Source: Avena insularis
Taxonomy: Eukaryota; Streptophyta; Magnoliopsida; Poales; Poaceae
NCBI GenBank assembly: GCA_023614405.1
Contig: CM042687.1
Coordinates: 240,276,292 to 240,340,291 of the forward strand
Direction: 5' to 3'
Length of the DNA: 64,000 nucleotides
The notes beneath the pieces are model-generated. The model searched no databases and was not told the origin of the DNA. It saw only the letters and a program-made list of their open reading frames with translations. The translations under genes and the position numbers were made by a program. Positions 10,593 through 21,408 of this stretch are shown here, piece by piece (the first letter of the stretch is position 1; every line of letters starts with the position of its first letter).

Positions 10593-12703
10593 CTGACCCC
10601 GACAAAGCAGAGGTACCCTCATTACCAGAAGCTCGCCTACGGCATATTCATGATGGTGCGCCGGCTGAGCCACTACTTCCAGGAGCACCAGATCATGGTT
10701 GTCAATGACACCCTGCTGGAAAACATCCTGAACAACCCCGAAGCCATGGGGCGCGTAGCCATGTGGGGCATCGAGTTGTCTCCTTGGGACATCATCTACG
10801 AGCAACGCACCGCCATCAAATCCCACGTCTTCCCTGACTTCCTCGTACACTGGATGGAGCTCCAGCTGCCGGATACTTCGGACATGTCGCAGTCCTGGAC
10901 GATGCACTTCGATGGTTCCAAGCACGAGGCTGGAGAAGGGGCTGGTGTCATACTAACGTCCCCTCAAGGCGACAAGTTGAAGTATGTCCTTCGGATGAAA
11001 TTCCGCGCCTCCAACAACAAGGACGAAACGAAGCCCTCATCCATGGCATGAGGATGGCTAAGGTGTGTGGCGCAACACCCCTTGTCATCTACGGTGATTT
11101 GAACCTCGTCGTTCAGCAGACGATGAAAGAGTGTGACGCCCATAGCACCAACATGATCACATACCGTGCGCTCTACAATTAACTCGAAGGGGACTTTGAC
11201 GGCTGCGAGCTGCGGCATGTCGGCAGGGAAATCAACGAGGAGGCCGACAAGCTTGCCAACATTGGCTCCACCTGCGCTCGGGTGCCACCAGGAGTGTTCC
11301 TCGAACAAATCTGTGTACCCTCCATCAAGAGGAAATTACCAAAAGGCTCAGCCGAAGAAGCAGAGCACCCGGGGGCTGCACTACTCGAAGGACAAGAAGG
11401 ACCCGAAAAGCTCGACACGGAGGTCAAGTTGGTAAGACTTATGCAGGTCATGGTGGTTGAGGAAACATGGACGCAACCGTACCTTCGCTACGTGATAAAC
11501 AATCAGCTGCCTGAGGACCCGACAGATGCCCGACGCATATCTCACCGGTCAAAGGCCTTCACTATCATCAATGGCGAGTTGTACAAGAACAACATTTCGA
11601 GTGTGCTCCAATGACACGTCACCATCGGCAACGACAAAAGCATCCTCCTAGACATCCATGAGGGTATATGCGGCCATCATGCAGGAAGCCGCGCCCTGGT
11701 CGCCAAAGCTCTACGAGCTAGGTTCTATTGACCAACCGCAATTAACAACACCAAGGAGATAGTCCAAAGGTGCAACGCCTGTCAGAGGTACGCGGACAAA
11801 CCACACGCGCCAGGATCGGAGCTGAGGCCTATCCTAGTGGCCTGGCCCTTCGCCCAGTGGGGCCTCGACATGATTGGCAAACTGCCAAAGTCCTTGCCAG
11901 GAGGCCACGTCTTCCTCCTGGTCGCAGTAAACAAATTCTCCAAGTGGATTGAGTCCATGCCCGTCACCAACCAAAGCAACAAAATTCCCGTCAAGTTTTT
12001 TGAGTCCATTGTCTACAGGTTCGGAGTATCCCATAGCATCATAACGGACAATGGCTCGAACTTCATCTCGAAGTATTTCCGAGACTTCTGTGGGAACCTC
12101 GGCATCAACCTGTCATATGCCTTAGTAGCGCATCTGTAGACCAACGGACAGGTCGAAAAGGCCAATGGTGTAATCGTCAACGGCATAAAGAAGTGCCTGC
12201 TACGCCCACTCGAAAGGCTTGCGGGAGCATGGGCGGACGAGCTACCCTCAGTTCTCAAGAGCCTGCGCACAACGCCAAATAGCTCAACCGGCTATATGCC
12301 CTTCTTCATGGTGCACGGAGCCAAAGCCATGCTACATGCTGAGGTATGCTACAAGGCCCCACGGGTCGTTGCTTACAGCGAGGCCGAATCATCGGTTGCA
12401 CTTGAAGACGTCGTCGATATGCTCGATGAGGCACGTGACATCGCCGCGGCTCGCTCAACGGTCTATCAACAGAGCCTTCGAAACTACCACAGCCGTCGGC
12501 TGCGCCCAAGGTCCTTCGTCAAAGGAGACCTCATCCTGCGACTCAAGCAAGAAGGGCACAAGAAGCTCAAGTCACCCTGGGAAGGACCCTACATCATCAC
12601 CAAAGTCATCCCAGGTGGCGCCTACCACCTCATGGACGTCACATCAGGAGTCGAATACTCTAATCCCTGGAATCTCACATGACTGCGACGCTTCTACCCC
12701 TAG
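10593..12703 (+). pseudogene. pol: E8 RNase H - integrase
   Basis: The frame enters in the RT connection region (HYFQEHQIMVV, G-I-E-L-S-P-W-D-I). RNase H follows with W-T-M-H-F-D-G-S-K, then YGDLNLVVQQ and NEEADKLA. Integrase has its HHCC finger (G-H-H-A-G-S and C-N-A-C) and core acidic residues in GLDMIG (about 11867), ITDNGSNF (about 12043) and QVEKANG (about 12150). The C-terminal SPWEGPYIITKV motif near 12600 is typical of Gypsy integrase tails. Lesions: a frameshift near 11010, then in-frame stops at 11180, 11612, 11729, 12137 and 12680. The natural end is probably TAG at 12701. The integrase would insert cDNA into the genome; this copy cannot. Confidence 0.88.
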
Positions 12704-13049
12704 TTACCCTTTACTTTCAATAAGGCTATTTAGCCAGGCTACTTAGCCGAACAATGTACCTCCTCGTTACAATGAATAAAAGATAAGTTCCTTGGCCCAA
12801 AAATCTTTTTCTCCTTACATTATTTATCGCCATACACGCTCGGGGGATGTGCCTCACCTTACAACTTCGTCGATTGAAAACAATGCATACAACCTGAGTA
12901 GCTGACCACGTCAGGCTAACGAAAAGGATATGCACATTATATAATCATACAACGCACTACGTGCCAACACATACAAACTTTACAAAGGGAATTACAATCC
13001 CACTCGAATAAATACAGACTTTACATTATCTTTATTTCTTTTACAGGAC
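12704..13049. other. E8 spacer between pol and the antisense gene
   Basis: About 350 bp between two convergent coding regions. No conserved frame. It must hold the 3' end signals of pol on one strand and of the antisense gene on the other. AATAAA-like runs occur on the plus strand near 12775. Confidence 0.5.
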
Positions 13050-13858
13050 TTAACTGCGCTGGAGTAGAACGTTTGTCTGCTCCTCAAACACATCTACAAT
13101 TTCTTCGGCATACTGCGCCACAACCGAATAATGCGGACGCATATCCCATGACATGCCATATAGAGGTGGAGGTGGTCTACCGGCTATCTCCGCAAGATCC
13201 ACGTCATGGCGATGCAGTTGAATAAGTGACAACACTGCCTTCACGCCTGCCACAAGTTGATGGCGCATCAGCTCCCTCACATGACCTGCATCTCTAAACT
13301 TCCCGAGCAAGCCTAGAAAGCTAGAAGGTGCAGAATATAAAGGGAACATGGTGGCCCAAATCGCCACGAGTGACGCCCTCGCTCGTTTCCACACCCGAAG
13401 AACTTGGTGAACGTGATCTTGCACCGTCGCAAGGACGATCGCTCAATCATGGTCCATCAAGAAGAAACCACCGGCCTCCAGCTCTTGTTGCATCAAGCAA
13501 TTCATTCGAATCGCTACGCTTCCTTCTCTTCCTTCGGAAAAAGATTCACAACTGCACACAAAACAGTGAATAAGCTCACAAAAAATGACTGGTGCACTCA
13601 GAAAACAACGAGTACAGGTAACTCACATTGGAGTTGCTCGCCCATTTGCCACAATTCCTCCAGTAGAAACTCTTCCCTGGAAATGGCTCGTTCGGCTTTG
13701 GATTTCCACACGTCCGCTTGACCACGGATGCTAAAGATGTCTTTCTCCAAACTTCGGACACGATCACGCAGGAAAGTCAACTGCGATGACTCGCTCAGCA
13801 ACGAGCGAGAACCAGGCGCAGGAGATGGTGTGTTCACTGGAGCCTCACCCGAAGGACC
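13050..13858 (-). pseudogene. E8 antisense gene, downstream part (coiled coil and C-terminal domain)
   Basis: Two exons are visible on the minus strand. The first (13858-13627) follows an AG acceptor and encodes a Pro/Ser-rich lead and a coiled coil (LTFLRDRVRSLEKDIFS, then a Glu/Arg-rich stretch). It ends at a GTGAGT donor at 13626. The second (about 13560-13050) encodes a mostly helical domain ending in VFEEQTNVLLQRS and a stop. This exon has one in-frame TGA near 13447 and a phase problem at its acceptor. It may be the 3' end of the same gene as 14035-16262 or a second antisense unit; the TAG at 14035 favours two units or a disrupted single one. I do not recognise a defined catalytic domain. 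Confidence 0.6.
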
Positions 13859-14034
13859 CTAACGGTAAACAAGCAAACATGAACATCACAAGAAAATTCG
13901 ACAACAGTTGAAAGACAGATTCATACATATACATAAATAAATCCATCTCATGGCAAAGTGAAGCTTGTTCATCTAAAAGGCGTTACAGATGAAGTGAAGG
14001 AAGAGAGCTAGACTAGCTACAAATCAAGGAGGAC

Positions 14035-16262
14035 CTAAGCGCCAGCACCCGGAGCAGCTTCGGATCTAGAATGCCTGCTCTTGGCCACCCGCTGTTGTTC
14101 TACCGCATAGTCGGCCAGGAGATCAATGAGCTTAGGCCCGAAATGCTTGCAGCGGGAGGCAAAGGTGGCAGAATCTACCTCAGAGCCGTCCGCCGCCGTT
14201 GACATCCTGGACATGGCCTGCGTCATATCCAGCTAGGCTCAAGACGCCAGCGCCATTGCCATCCCCATAGCAGCGCCGACCCCCTTCTGTGCGCGCTTGT
14301 ACTTGGCAGGAGCATCATCCGCCAAAGCCTCCACAAGGGAATCGACATCCTCAAGGTCAACTCCCTTGGGGTTGATATCCTTGTAGAAGAGATTGAGTGC
14401 CTTCTTAGCTTTATCGAGCGCCCCCACGGACATGGTGCAACGATCTTTGATCGCTGCAACGACATCTGCCAGGAAAACCCCGTGCTCCAGCATGCTGCCG
14501 TCAAACACGACGCCAGAGGCATCTGACAAGAAAAGCAATAAAACATTTGACTGAGGAAAGAGAAATCTCACACAGAAAACAAAACACTCAAAATTACAAA
14601 GTGACATAACAGAGACAGCCTTGCAGCAGCCATAAGCCTTTCAGCCATGGCCTTCTCTCGGGTGGCTGCGATGGTCGCGAGTTGCTGCTCACGGTCTTCA
14701 GCCTCCTTCTGCTGGTGCTGGAGGGCTTCTGTAGCATCCTTCGCCTGTTTCTCTGCTTTGCCGAGGATCTTTTCGAGAGCGTTCAGTTTGCGGAGAGCAT
14801 CATTGTTCTCATCTGCAACATGAGGCAACAAATGGTGAATACACGAGGAAACTTGTCACACTCTAAATAAAGCAAAATACATCTACGCACCTCGAAGCTG
14901 TTTGAGCTCACCCTCCAACGACAGATGCTGTTGGATGAGGAAGTTGGCAGTGCAGACAAAAGGCTGCAAAGAAGCCAGCAAGCCTGATGAGTAAAGGGCT
15001 CGGGGGATCCCCCTACACAATGAAAGAGCAACACTTACGTGGTCTGGCGAGGACTCTGAAGGTTTGCTGTTGTCTTCCGGTAATGAGTGCGCGAGCCTCC
15101 TGTCTCGCAGAGCTCGAATCCTCGTCAGCGGAGTTGGCCACCATCTTGGGAAACGAAGATGTCGGATTTGATTCCCCGATCATCTCTTCGGTCCCATCCT
15201 CAAGGGACTCTTCGGAGTGATGACTACTAGCACTTACAAAGAAATAGATCAACAACAAGCTAATGCTTAGCACACAAATAAAAGTAACATGACTCGACCA
15301 GAGAAACTTACGATGGTATGTTTGACAAGTTGAAGACAGGAGCCTCCTTATACTTCTTCTTCTTCGTCTTGGCCGGCGGCTGTAGGGCCACTGCCCGAAT
15401 AGTCATAGCAGGAAAGGGTGTAGAGGTTGCACCCTCATCCCCGCCATGCTGATCAAGGAAGGATGGACCCTTCGGCATTGGTGGCATTGCCCCATACGAG
15501 GTTTCGCTCCGGGACTGCTTTTGGGTCTGCCCTTCGCTTGGCTCAGGGGCTTCCACGGAAGGAGACTGCGCCAGAGGAATCTCGGATTCGGACTCCGCCT
15601 CTTCGTGGTCCGGCGCATCCCTGTACTTCTCAGGTTGAGGGGGCATCATCCCCGCTACATTGAGGTCCTGCAAATTGAAGACAAGATATGCACAATAATA
15701 AGTACCAGTAGCAAATAGCACGAACTCGAAAAAGCGCTACGTGCAACTACAAAATTCACCCGAGGGACGGCCTTCCTGGCGCTGAAGGGGGCAGTCAAAG
15801 ACTTCCCCAGGAGATCCTCATCGGCTTTGTACTTCAGCAGAGGCCGAAGAGCCTTATCAAGGTCACCTGAAGACATCTCCTCAGGTAACACCCTTGTCAG
15901 GTCGTTGGGGCCAGCATACAGAAACATCGGGTGCACCCTCGCTTGGAGCGGTTGCACCCGACGCTTGAGGAACGTGCGGATGATGTCGACACTATTGACC
16001 TCTTTGCCGGCCACCGGCTAGAGAGCCTACACCCGCTTGTAGATCTTATCCACCTCTTCGGATTCATCCTTCAAGATGTCCTTCCCCCACGACCTCTTTA
16101 AAATGATCTCTTGGTTGGATTCGAAGGGAGCAAGCCCATAATGTTGACCGTCCATCTTAATGTCGCAGATGTAGAACCACTTCCTGCGCCAGTACTGGAC
16201 GGACTCGCAAAGGGGGAACAGAAGAAATGGACAGTGGAGCGGATAGAGATTCTGCAACCACC
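14035..16262 (-). pseudogene. E8 antisense spliced gene, gypsy-type 'transposase' family (PF04195-like), 5' truncated
   Basis: Antisense to pol. Six exons on the minus strand: 16262-15760, 15667-15312, about 15226-15039, 14983-14891, 14812 to about 14606, and 14522-14035. Introns are 55-92 bp, begin GTGAAT, GTAAGT, GTAAGT, GTGCGT and probably GTCACT, and end in AG. Reading phase is kept across them. Exon 1 has W-F-Y-I-C-D and YGLAPFESNQEIILKRSW, then RRVQPLQAR, which resemble the region after the Pfam 'putative gypsy type transposon' domain. Exon 2 is Pro/acidic with KTKKKKYKEA; exons 4-5 form a coiled coil. In-frame stops: TAG at 16027 and 16018, TGA at 14239, TAG at 14233. The N-terminus is cut by E5. 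Its role in the element's life cycle is unknown. Family assignment is from memory of motifs. Confidence 0.7.
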
Positions 16263-19157
16263 TGATGACCCACAAGTATAGGGGGTATCGTAGTACTTCC
16301 GATAAATAGGAGTGTCGATCCCAACAAGGAGCATATGGTGTTGACTAGTGGTTTGGAGCAGGAAGTCTTTGTAAATACTTAGCAAACGGATTTTTAGGGT
16401 TTTTGGATAAAGCAAATAAATGAAGTACAAGTAAATAAAGACAACAAATAATTGCAACAAGTGGCCCAATCCTTTCTTAGCAAAGGACAAGCCGGTTGTA
16501 ATACTTATAAGGACCATTCATTCTCGAGGAAACATGGGAATACTGTCAAGTGCTTTCGTTTCATATAGATGATTAATCTTCTTTGGTTTGATAAGTGATG
16601 TGTGGGTGAACCTGTGCTAAGTACCGACATTACTTGGACTAATACATACTTGTGATTAAACCCTTGCAAGCATCTGCAACTACAAGAAAGTAATTAAGAT
16701 AAAAACCTAACCACAGCCTTAAACTCTGAGATCCTACACTCCCTTGTGCAAAGGTTTCCTAACGGGGGTTCAGGTTTCTGTCACTCCGGCAACCCCATGA
16801 TTAGTAGCCAAATACACAATGCATTCCCCTAGGCCCATAAATGGTGAAGTATCATGTAGTCGATGTTCACATCACACCACTAGAAGAATAGAACCATAAC
16901 TTAAATATTAACCATTGAATAATACCTCAACACAATTCCACTACTAACAACATGAATTCTCCCATGTCCTCAAGAACTAAACGAAATACTCACGAGACAT
17001 CATATGGATCAAGATTAGAGATGATATGATGATGAATAACAATCTGAACATAAACAATAATTCAATGGTTCCACTCACAAGCATCAACTACAGAAGAAAT
17101 TAACACCGGGAAAGTTTCCCCTAAGAATTATGCAAGATTTAACACAATTGTTACAGCGGGATGGAGTGGTGATGATGGTGCTGGTGGATATGGTGGTGTG
17201 GATGATGATGATGATCCCGATGAAGTCTAGCTTGATGACGGTGTGATACGTCCAAAACGTATCTACTTTCTCGAACACTTTGCTATTGTTTCTTCTCTAA
17301 ACTTGTTTGATTTGGATACAACTAACACGGACTGACGTTGTTTTTAGCAGAATTACCTTGGTGTCTTGTTTTTGTGCAAAAAATCAACTATCAGGAAAAA
17401 TCCCGAAAAATATGCCAAAACTATTTTTCACCAGAAGATCCACGGAGCCAGAAGGGGAAACAAAGGAGAGGCCTGGGGGGGGGCAGACCCACCCTAGGCG
17501 CAGGCCCACCTGACCCCGCACCTAGAGGGGGTTTGGCCACCCCAGGCAGCTCCTCGGCCTCCCTCCGCGCCTATAAGTTTCCTTCTGACCTAAAAACTCA
17601 GGGGGGGGTCGATAGTTTTCCAGAAAGAGTTCCGCTCCGCTGCCGCCACCAGAAACCAAGATTCGGATCCAGAAACTCTGTTCTGGCACCCTGCCGTGAC
17701 ATGGAATTTGGAGAGGATCATCGCCATCATCATCACCAACGCATCTCCATCAACCACCGATGTTTCCCTCATCCATGAGTGAGTAATCCCCCGCTGTAGG
17801 CTTGGGGATGGTAGGGATTGGATGAGTTCTATCATGTAATCGAATAAGATCTGTTAGGGCATAGTGCCTAGTATCTCTATTAGTGCTATTTGACTTTGTT
17901 GCAACTTGTTGTGCTTAATGCTTGTCACTAGGGACCGAGTGCCATGATCTCAGATCTGAACTTATTATTGAATCATTATGATAGTATTGTTTGTGATCTT
18001 ATTTGCAAGTTATGTACACATATCATTGTCCAGATCCAAAGGCCCCAAAGTGACAATAATTGGGACAACCGGAGGGGATGGTTGTGGTGTGAGGATCACA
18101 TGTGTTCATGGAGTGTTAATGCTTTGCTCCGGTGCTCTATTAAAAGGAGCACCTTAATTTCCAGTAGTTCCCTAGAGGCCCCGCTGCCACGGGCTGGCTG
18201 GATAGAAGATGTTGTGAAAATTCTCATTGCGAGCATGTATGACTATATTTGGAGCACATGCCTAGGATTGTTTAGTACTTGGATGCTTGCTATTATTTGT
18301 CTGCAATGCCCTAGATCTTGAAGTTACATGTTTAGACTCGTCCATGCAACGCCTGTCCATCCATCCCTATGCCTACCTTTTCGAATCCCATTATTACATT
18401 CTTTATTACTATTGCTACTGTTTCACTTTATTCATTGTCATTGTTGTTGCTACTACCAAACTGTTACTACTGATAAACTTCTGTGAGCAAGAACTATTTC
18501 TAGGTGCAGCTGAACTGACAACTCAGTTGTTAAGGCTTGCAAGTATTCGTTGGCTCCCCTTGTGTTGAATCAATAAATTGGGTAATACTACCCGTGAAGA
18601 CTATTACGATCCCCTATACTTGTGGGTCATCACGGTGTTGATGGCGATGATCTCCCCTCTCCGGGAAGGAATTTAACCAGCATAAATCTGTATGTCGGAG
18701 AGCTCTTTCTATCTCTATAGTTTCCTCCCCGTAGAGGCGGCAGAATCTTTCAGTGGTTTCTCCCTGTGTATTAGGGTTTCGAGGAGAAGGTATAGGCGAA
18801 AGGGCAGAGCAGGAGGTGGGCCAGGGTGGCCACATCCCCTAGTGGCGCGGCCCAGGGTGGCCCGTGCATGGGGGTGTGGGCCCCCTGTGGCCCATCTCAG
18901 CCTCCCCTTCTAGCTTCCTTCATCTTCTAGAAAAGTAGGATTTTCCATGTATTTTTTGGTATTTTCTGAACTTCGCGAAAATTTCATCCAAACAGCGCTT
19001 TTTCCATCAGAATCCGGACTCTGGCAGTTCATCCTCCAAGAATCATCCAACATGCAAAAATAGATGAAATAACATAAGTATCATCTCTTAATATGAAATA
19101 TATCAATGAATAACAGGAAATTATGATATAGAATAGTGATGCAAAATGGACGTATCA
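16263..19157 (-). mobile_element. E5 3' LTR (about 1.5 kb without the nested solo LTR)
   Basis: Plus-strand ends are TGATGACCCACAAG at 16263 and GGACGTATCA at 19157; reversed, the LTR runs TGATACGTCC to GGGTCATCA. It contains the solo LTR 17244-18632. Removing that and one target copy leaves 1501 bp, which aligns with the 5' LTR from 62592 along its visible length. The GC-rich block near 18800-18900 (GGTGTGGGCCCCCTGTGGCC) is shared by both LTRs. Confidence 0.9.
17244..18632 (+). mobile_element. Solo LTR inserted in the E5 3' LTR
   Basis: Starts TGATACGTCCAAAACG and ends CTTGTGGGTCATCA, with a perfect CGGTG duplication on both sides (17239-17243 and 18633-18637). There is no internal domain, so this is a solo LTR of 1389 bp. 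The E5 5' LTR has the uninterrupted site at 63571-63575. A CTATAAGT box near 17573 follows a GC-rich run, as expected for a promoter. The 5' half differs from the E5 LTR, so it is another subfamily. Confidence 0.95.
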
Positions 19158-19179
19158 ACTCTCCCAAGCTTAGACCTCG
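19158..19179 (-). promoter_or_regulatory. E5 polypurine tract
   Basis: On the minus strand TAAGCTTGGGAGAGT lies directly before the 3' LTR start. The same type of tract precedes the E7 LTR at 9041-9060. Confidence 0.75.
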
Positions 19180-21408
19180 CTTGTCCCCAAGCGAAAACTG
19201 AGCTCAGTAAACATGCACAAAGGTTTATGGAGTGAAGTGTCGATAAAAAGAATACGGACAAGAAGCATCACACTTACCAATACACAACTCATAGTAGAAA
19301 GCAACTCACTATTATATAACTTAACTTGCAACAAGTATGGGAGTCACAATAAAGATGCATAAAGATAAATCATAATTGGTAATGGCAAACTTTGTTCTTG
19401 GTCAGAGAACAGTTGACAAATCATACTTTATTTTGTCAAGCATATACTCCATCTTTGTTAAATTTAACCTTAATCACCTCAAGATGCTTATGATAGGGGC
19501 AATGAGAGCTCAAAGCTAGTAAGTACCATAATATTTTGAAAGCTCTTTATGAAACTTGAAATCCCTGCTTCCCTCTGTGAAGGGCCTTTCTTTTGCTTCT
19601 TAGTTGAGTCAGTAAACCTATTCCTTTCTATCTCCAGCAAGCATTTAAGTTATTGTATTTGAATCATTCATATGATGATTTATTCAATCATGTTTCTTAT
19701 CTTCCTTGTTTTTGACATGGTTCTTATCTGAATGAGTATTACTTTGAAATCCATCATTGTCAAAAGCCTTTTATCTTTGAGCAAAAATACTCCTGTTATA
19801 AACTTCTATACAAAAGCTTTGCTTGAAAAAGTATGATGACTTCTGATTCAATAGACCCCCAAAGGAACGAAAAGAAGGAGACATATTAGATCGACGGCTC
19901 TGATCAACTGATACCTCTTTGCGTAGGGGGGCATGATCGGGATTCAAAAAGTTTAGACCATGTGTGTACTACTCGCCAAAGCCATACGGGCCCGAAGCAC
20001 GTAAGCACACGAGGTATTCTATGCATGCGACATGGAAAAATAAGTGGCCAACCCGGATAAAATACTTACACCTGTCCGCTGACATGGAAACACCGCATAC
20101 GTGGTTTAGGGTGAGTTATTTTGGGCCTGTCGGCGGGCTACCCTTGCTTGCCATCCGATAATACACACGGGGGAAATTCTACCCTTTGGAACATTTACAA
20201 CTTTTTAGAGTTGGGGGTCTACGGAATCACACCTCAATATAAGTTGGCAATCCCATGTCCCTTGAGTACGAGGGCCGCTCCTCATGCTACTCAACTTTAG
20301 TTACCGGTAAGTTCTTGTCATAGTAAGTACATGTGTATCATAGAGAACCGCCAATGGGGTACCCCTTGCCCCATGATACAGGAGCTATCCCATATCAAAA
20401 TGACAAGGCAAACAAATAGTGAGCATCTCAGCGATCTTTTATTTGCTATTTGCATAGGTTTTTATTGAGGATGCTTCATAGATTGCTCACTATGGTTATG
20501 CTGCAAGGTTCCACCATGATTAGGCATTAGGCTAGTGGCACAGGCGTTTCTCTAACACATACATAACTCCATGGACTTACAAGCTCCCCTTTTATTTCAC
20601 ACCGACGACATCCATAAACAAAAGAGCATGATATCAACCGGGTAGATATTTACAGGTGTTGAAAGCGTTCCCCGTGACAGCACGATTCTGCTAATTCCCA
20701 ACTTATAGGTGAAAGCATATACAACATAAATGACACAATGGTTCAAGTTTATTAAAGGCAAGAAAATAAGGTGTGCCATCAAGTTCGTGAGAGCTTTACT
20801 AACTAGTTTTCACATAACAAAAGAATTTTTAATTTGAAAGATAGATGAAGCTTGAGAATTTACTTGGAACAACAATAATGCTAATAGGTAGGTATGGTGG
20901 ACACAAATGGCATAGGTTTAAGTTTAAAGGATTGGATGCACGAGAAGTATTCCCTCTCAGTACAGGTTTTTGGCTAGCAAGGTTGGGTAGCAAGCAAAAG
21001 AGTTGAAGGAAACAAGCAAACATACAAGTGATAAAGTCAAACATGCAATCTTCCTTGAAAACACAAAAGATCTTAAATAAAGAATACTAAGCTTATGAGC
21101 CAATCAAGAAAGAAAGAAAATAATATAAAATACCAGTAAGTGCTTTTCTCTTTTCCTTTCAGATCTCAAAAAATGTTGCTACTGACTAGATCTCGGTTTG
21201 CCAAAACCAATTTAGATTTACTTGATGCTCCCAAAGTGATACCAATACTAATCAACAAGATCAATCATATAATAGAGATTGCAAACTAAAATAAGAAGTG
21301 CAAAAAGTAAAAGATGAAACTTCTCATTAATATTCCATAAAGGCAGTCACACCAAGGGATACATAAATAACCAACTAAAGGAGAGATACTTCTACAATGC
21401 AAACCATC
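19180..21408 (-). other. E5 internal 3' non-coding region
   Basis: About 2.2 kb between the E1 insertion and the 3' polypurine tract. Its first 1.5 kb correspond to the forward E7 fragment at 7968-9060, so the sequence is shared across subfamilies although no protein is conserved. Short minus-strand frames (20597-20782, 20829-21044) are hydrophobic but have no recognisable motif. The last bases before E1 are CCATC (21404-21408), the target duplication. Confidence 0.7.

Larger units (their letters stand above)
10593..16262 (+). mobile_element. E8: Tat/Retand-like Ty3/Gypsy element, truncated, with antisense gene
   Basis: Forward RNase H and integrase (10593-12703) are followed by a short non-coding stretch and then a multi-exon gene on the opposite strand (13050-16262). 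Extra antisense ORFs between pol and the 3' LTR are known from Tat-lineage plant Gypsy elements. The left part (LTR, gag, RT) is removed by or beyond E7. The right part is cut by insertion of E5 at 16262/16263, with CCACC (16258-16262) as the likely target duplication. The E8 3' LTR should therefore lie beyond the window. Confidence 0.75.

Noticed and set aside
17244..18632. Considered as the 3' LTR of E7
   Set aside because: It has its own perfect CGGTG target duplications and lies inside the E5 LTR, so it is an independent solo LTR.
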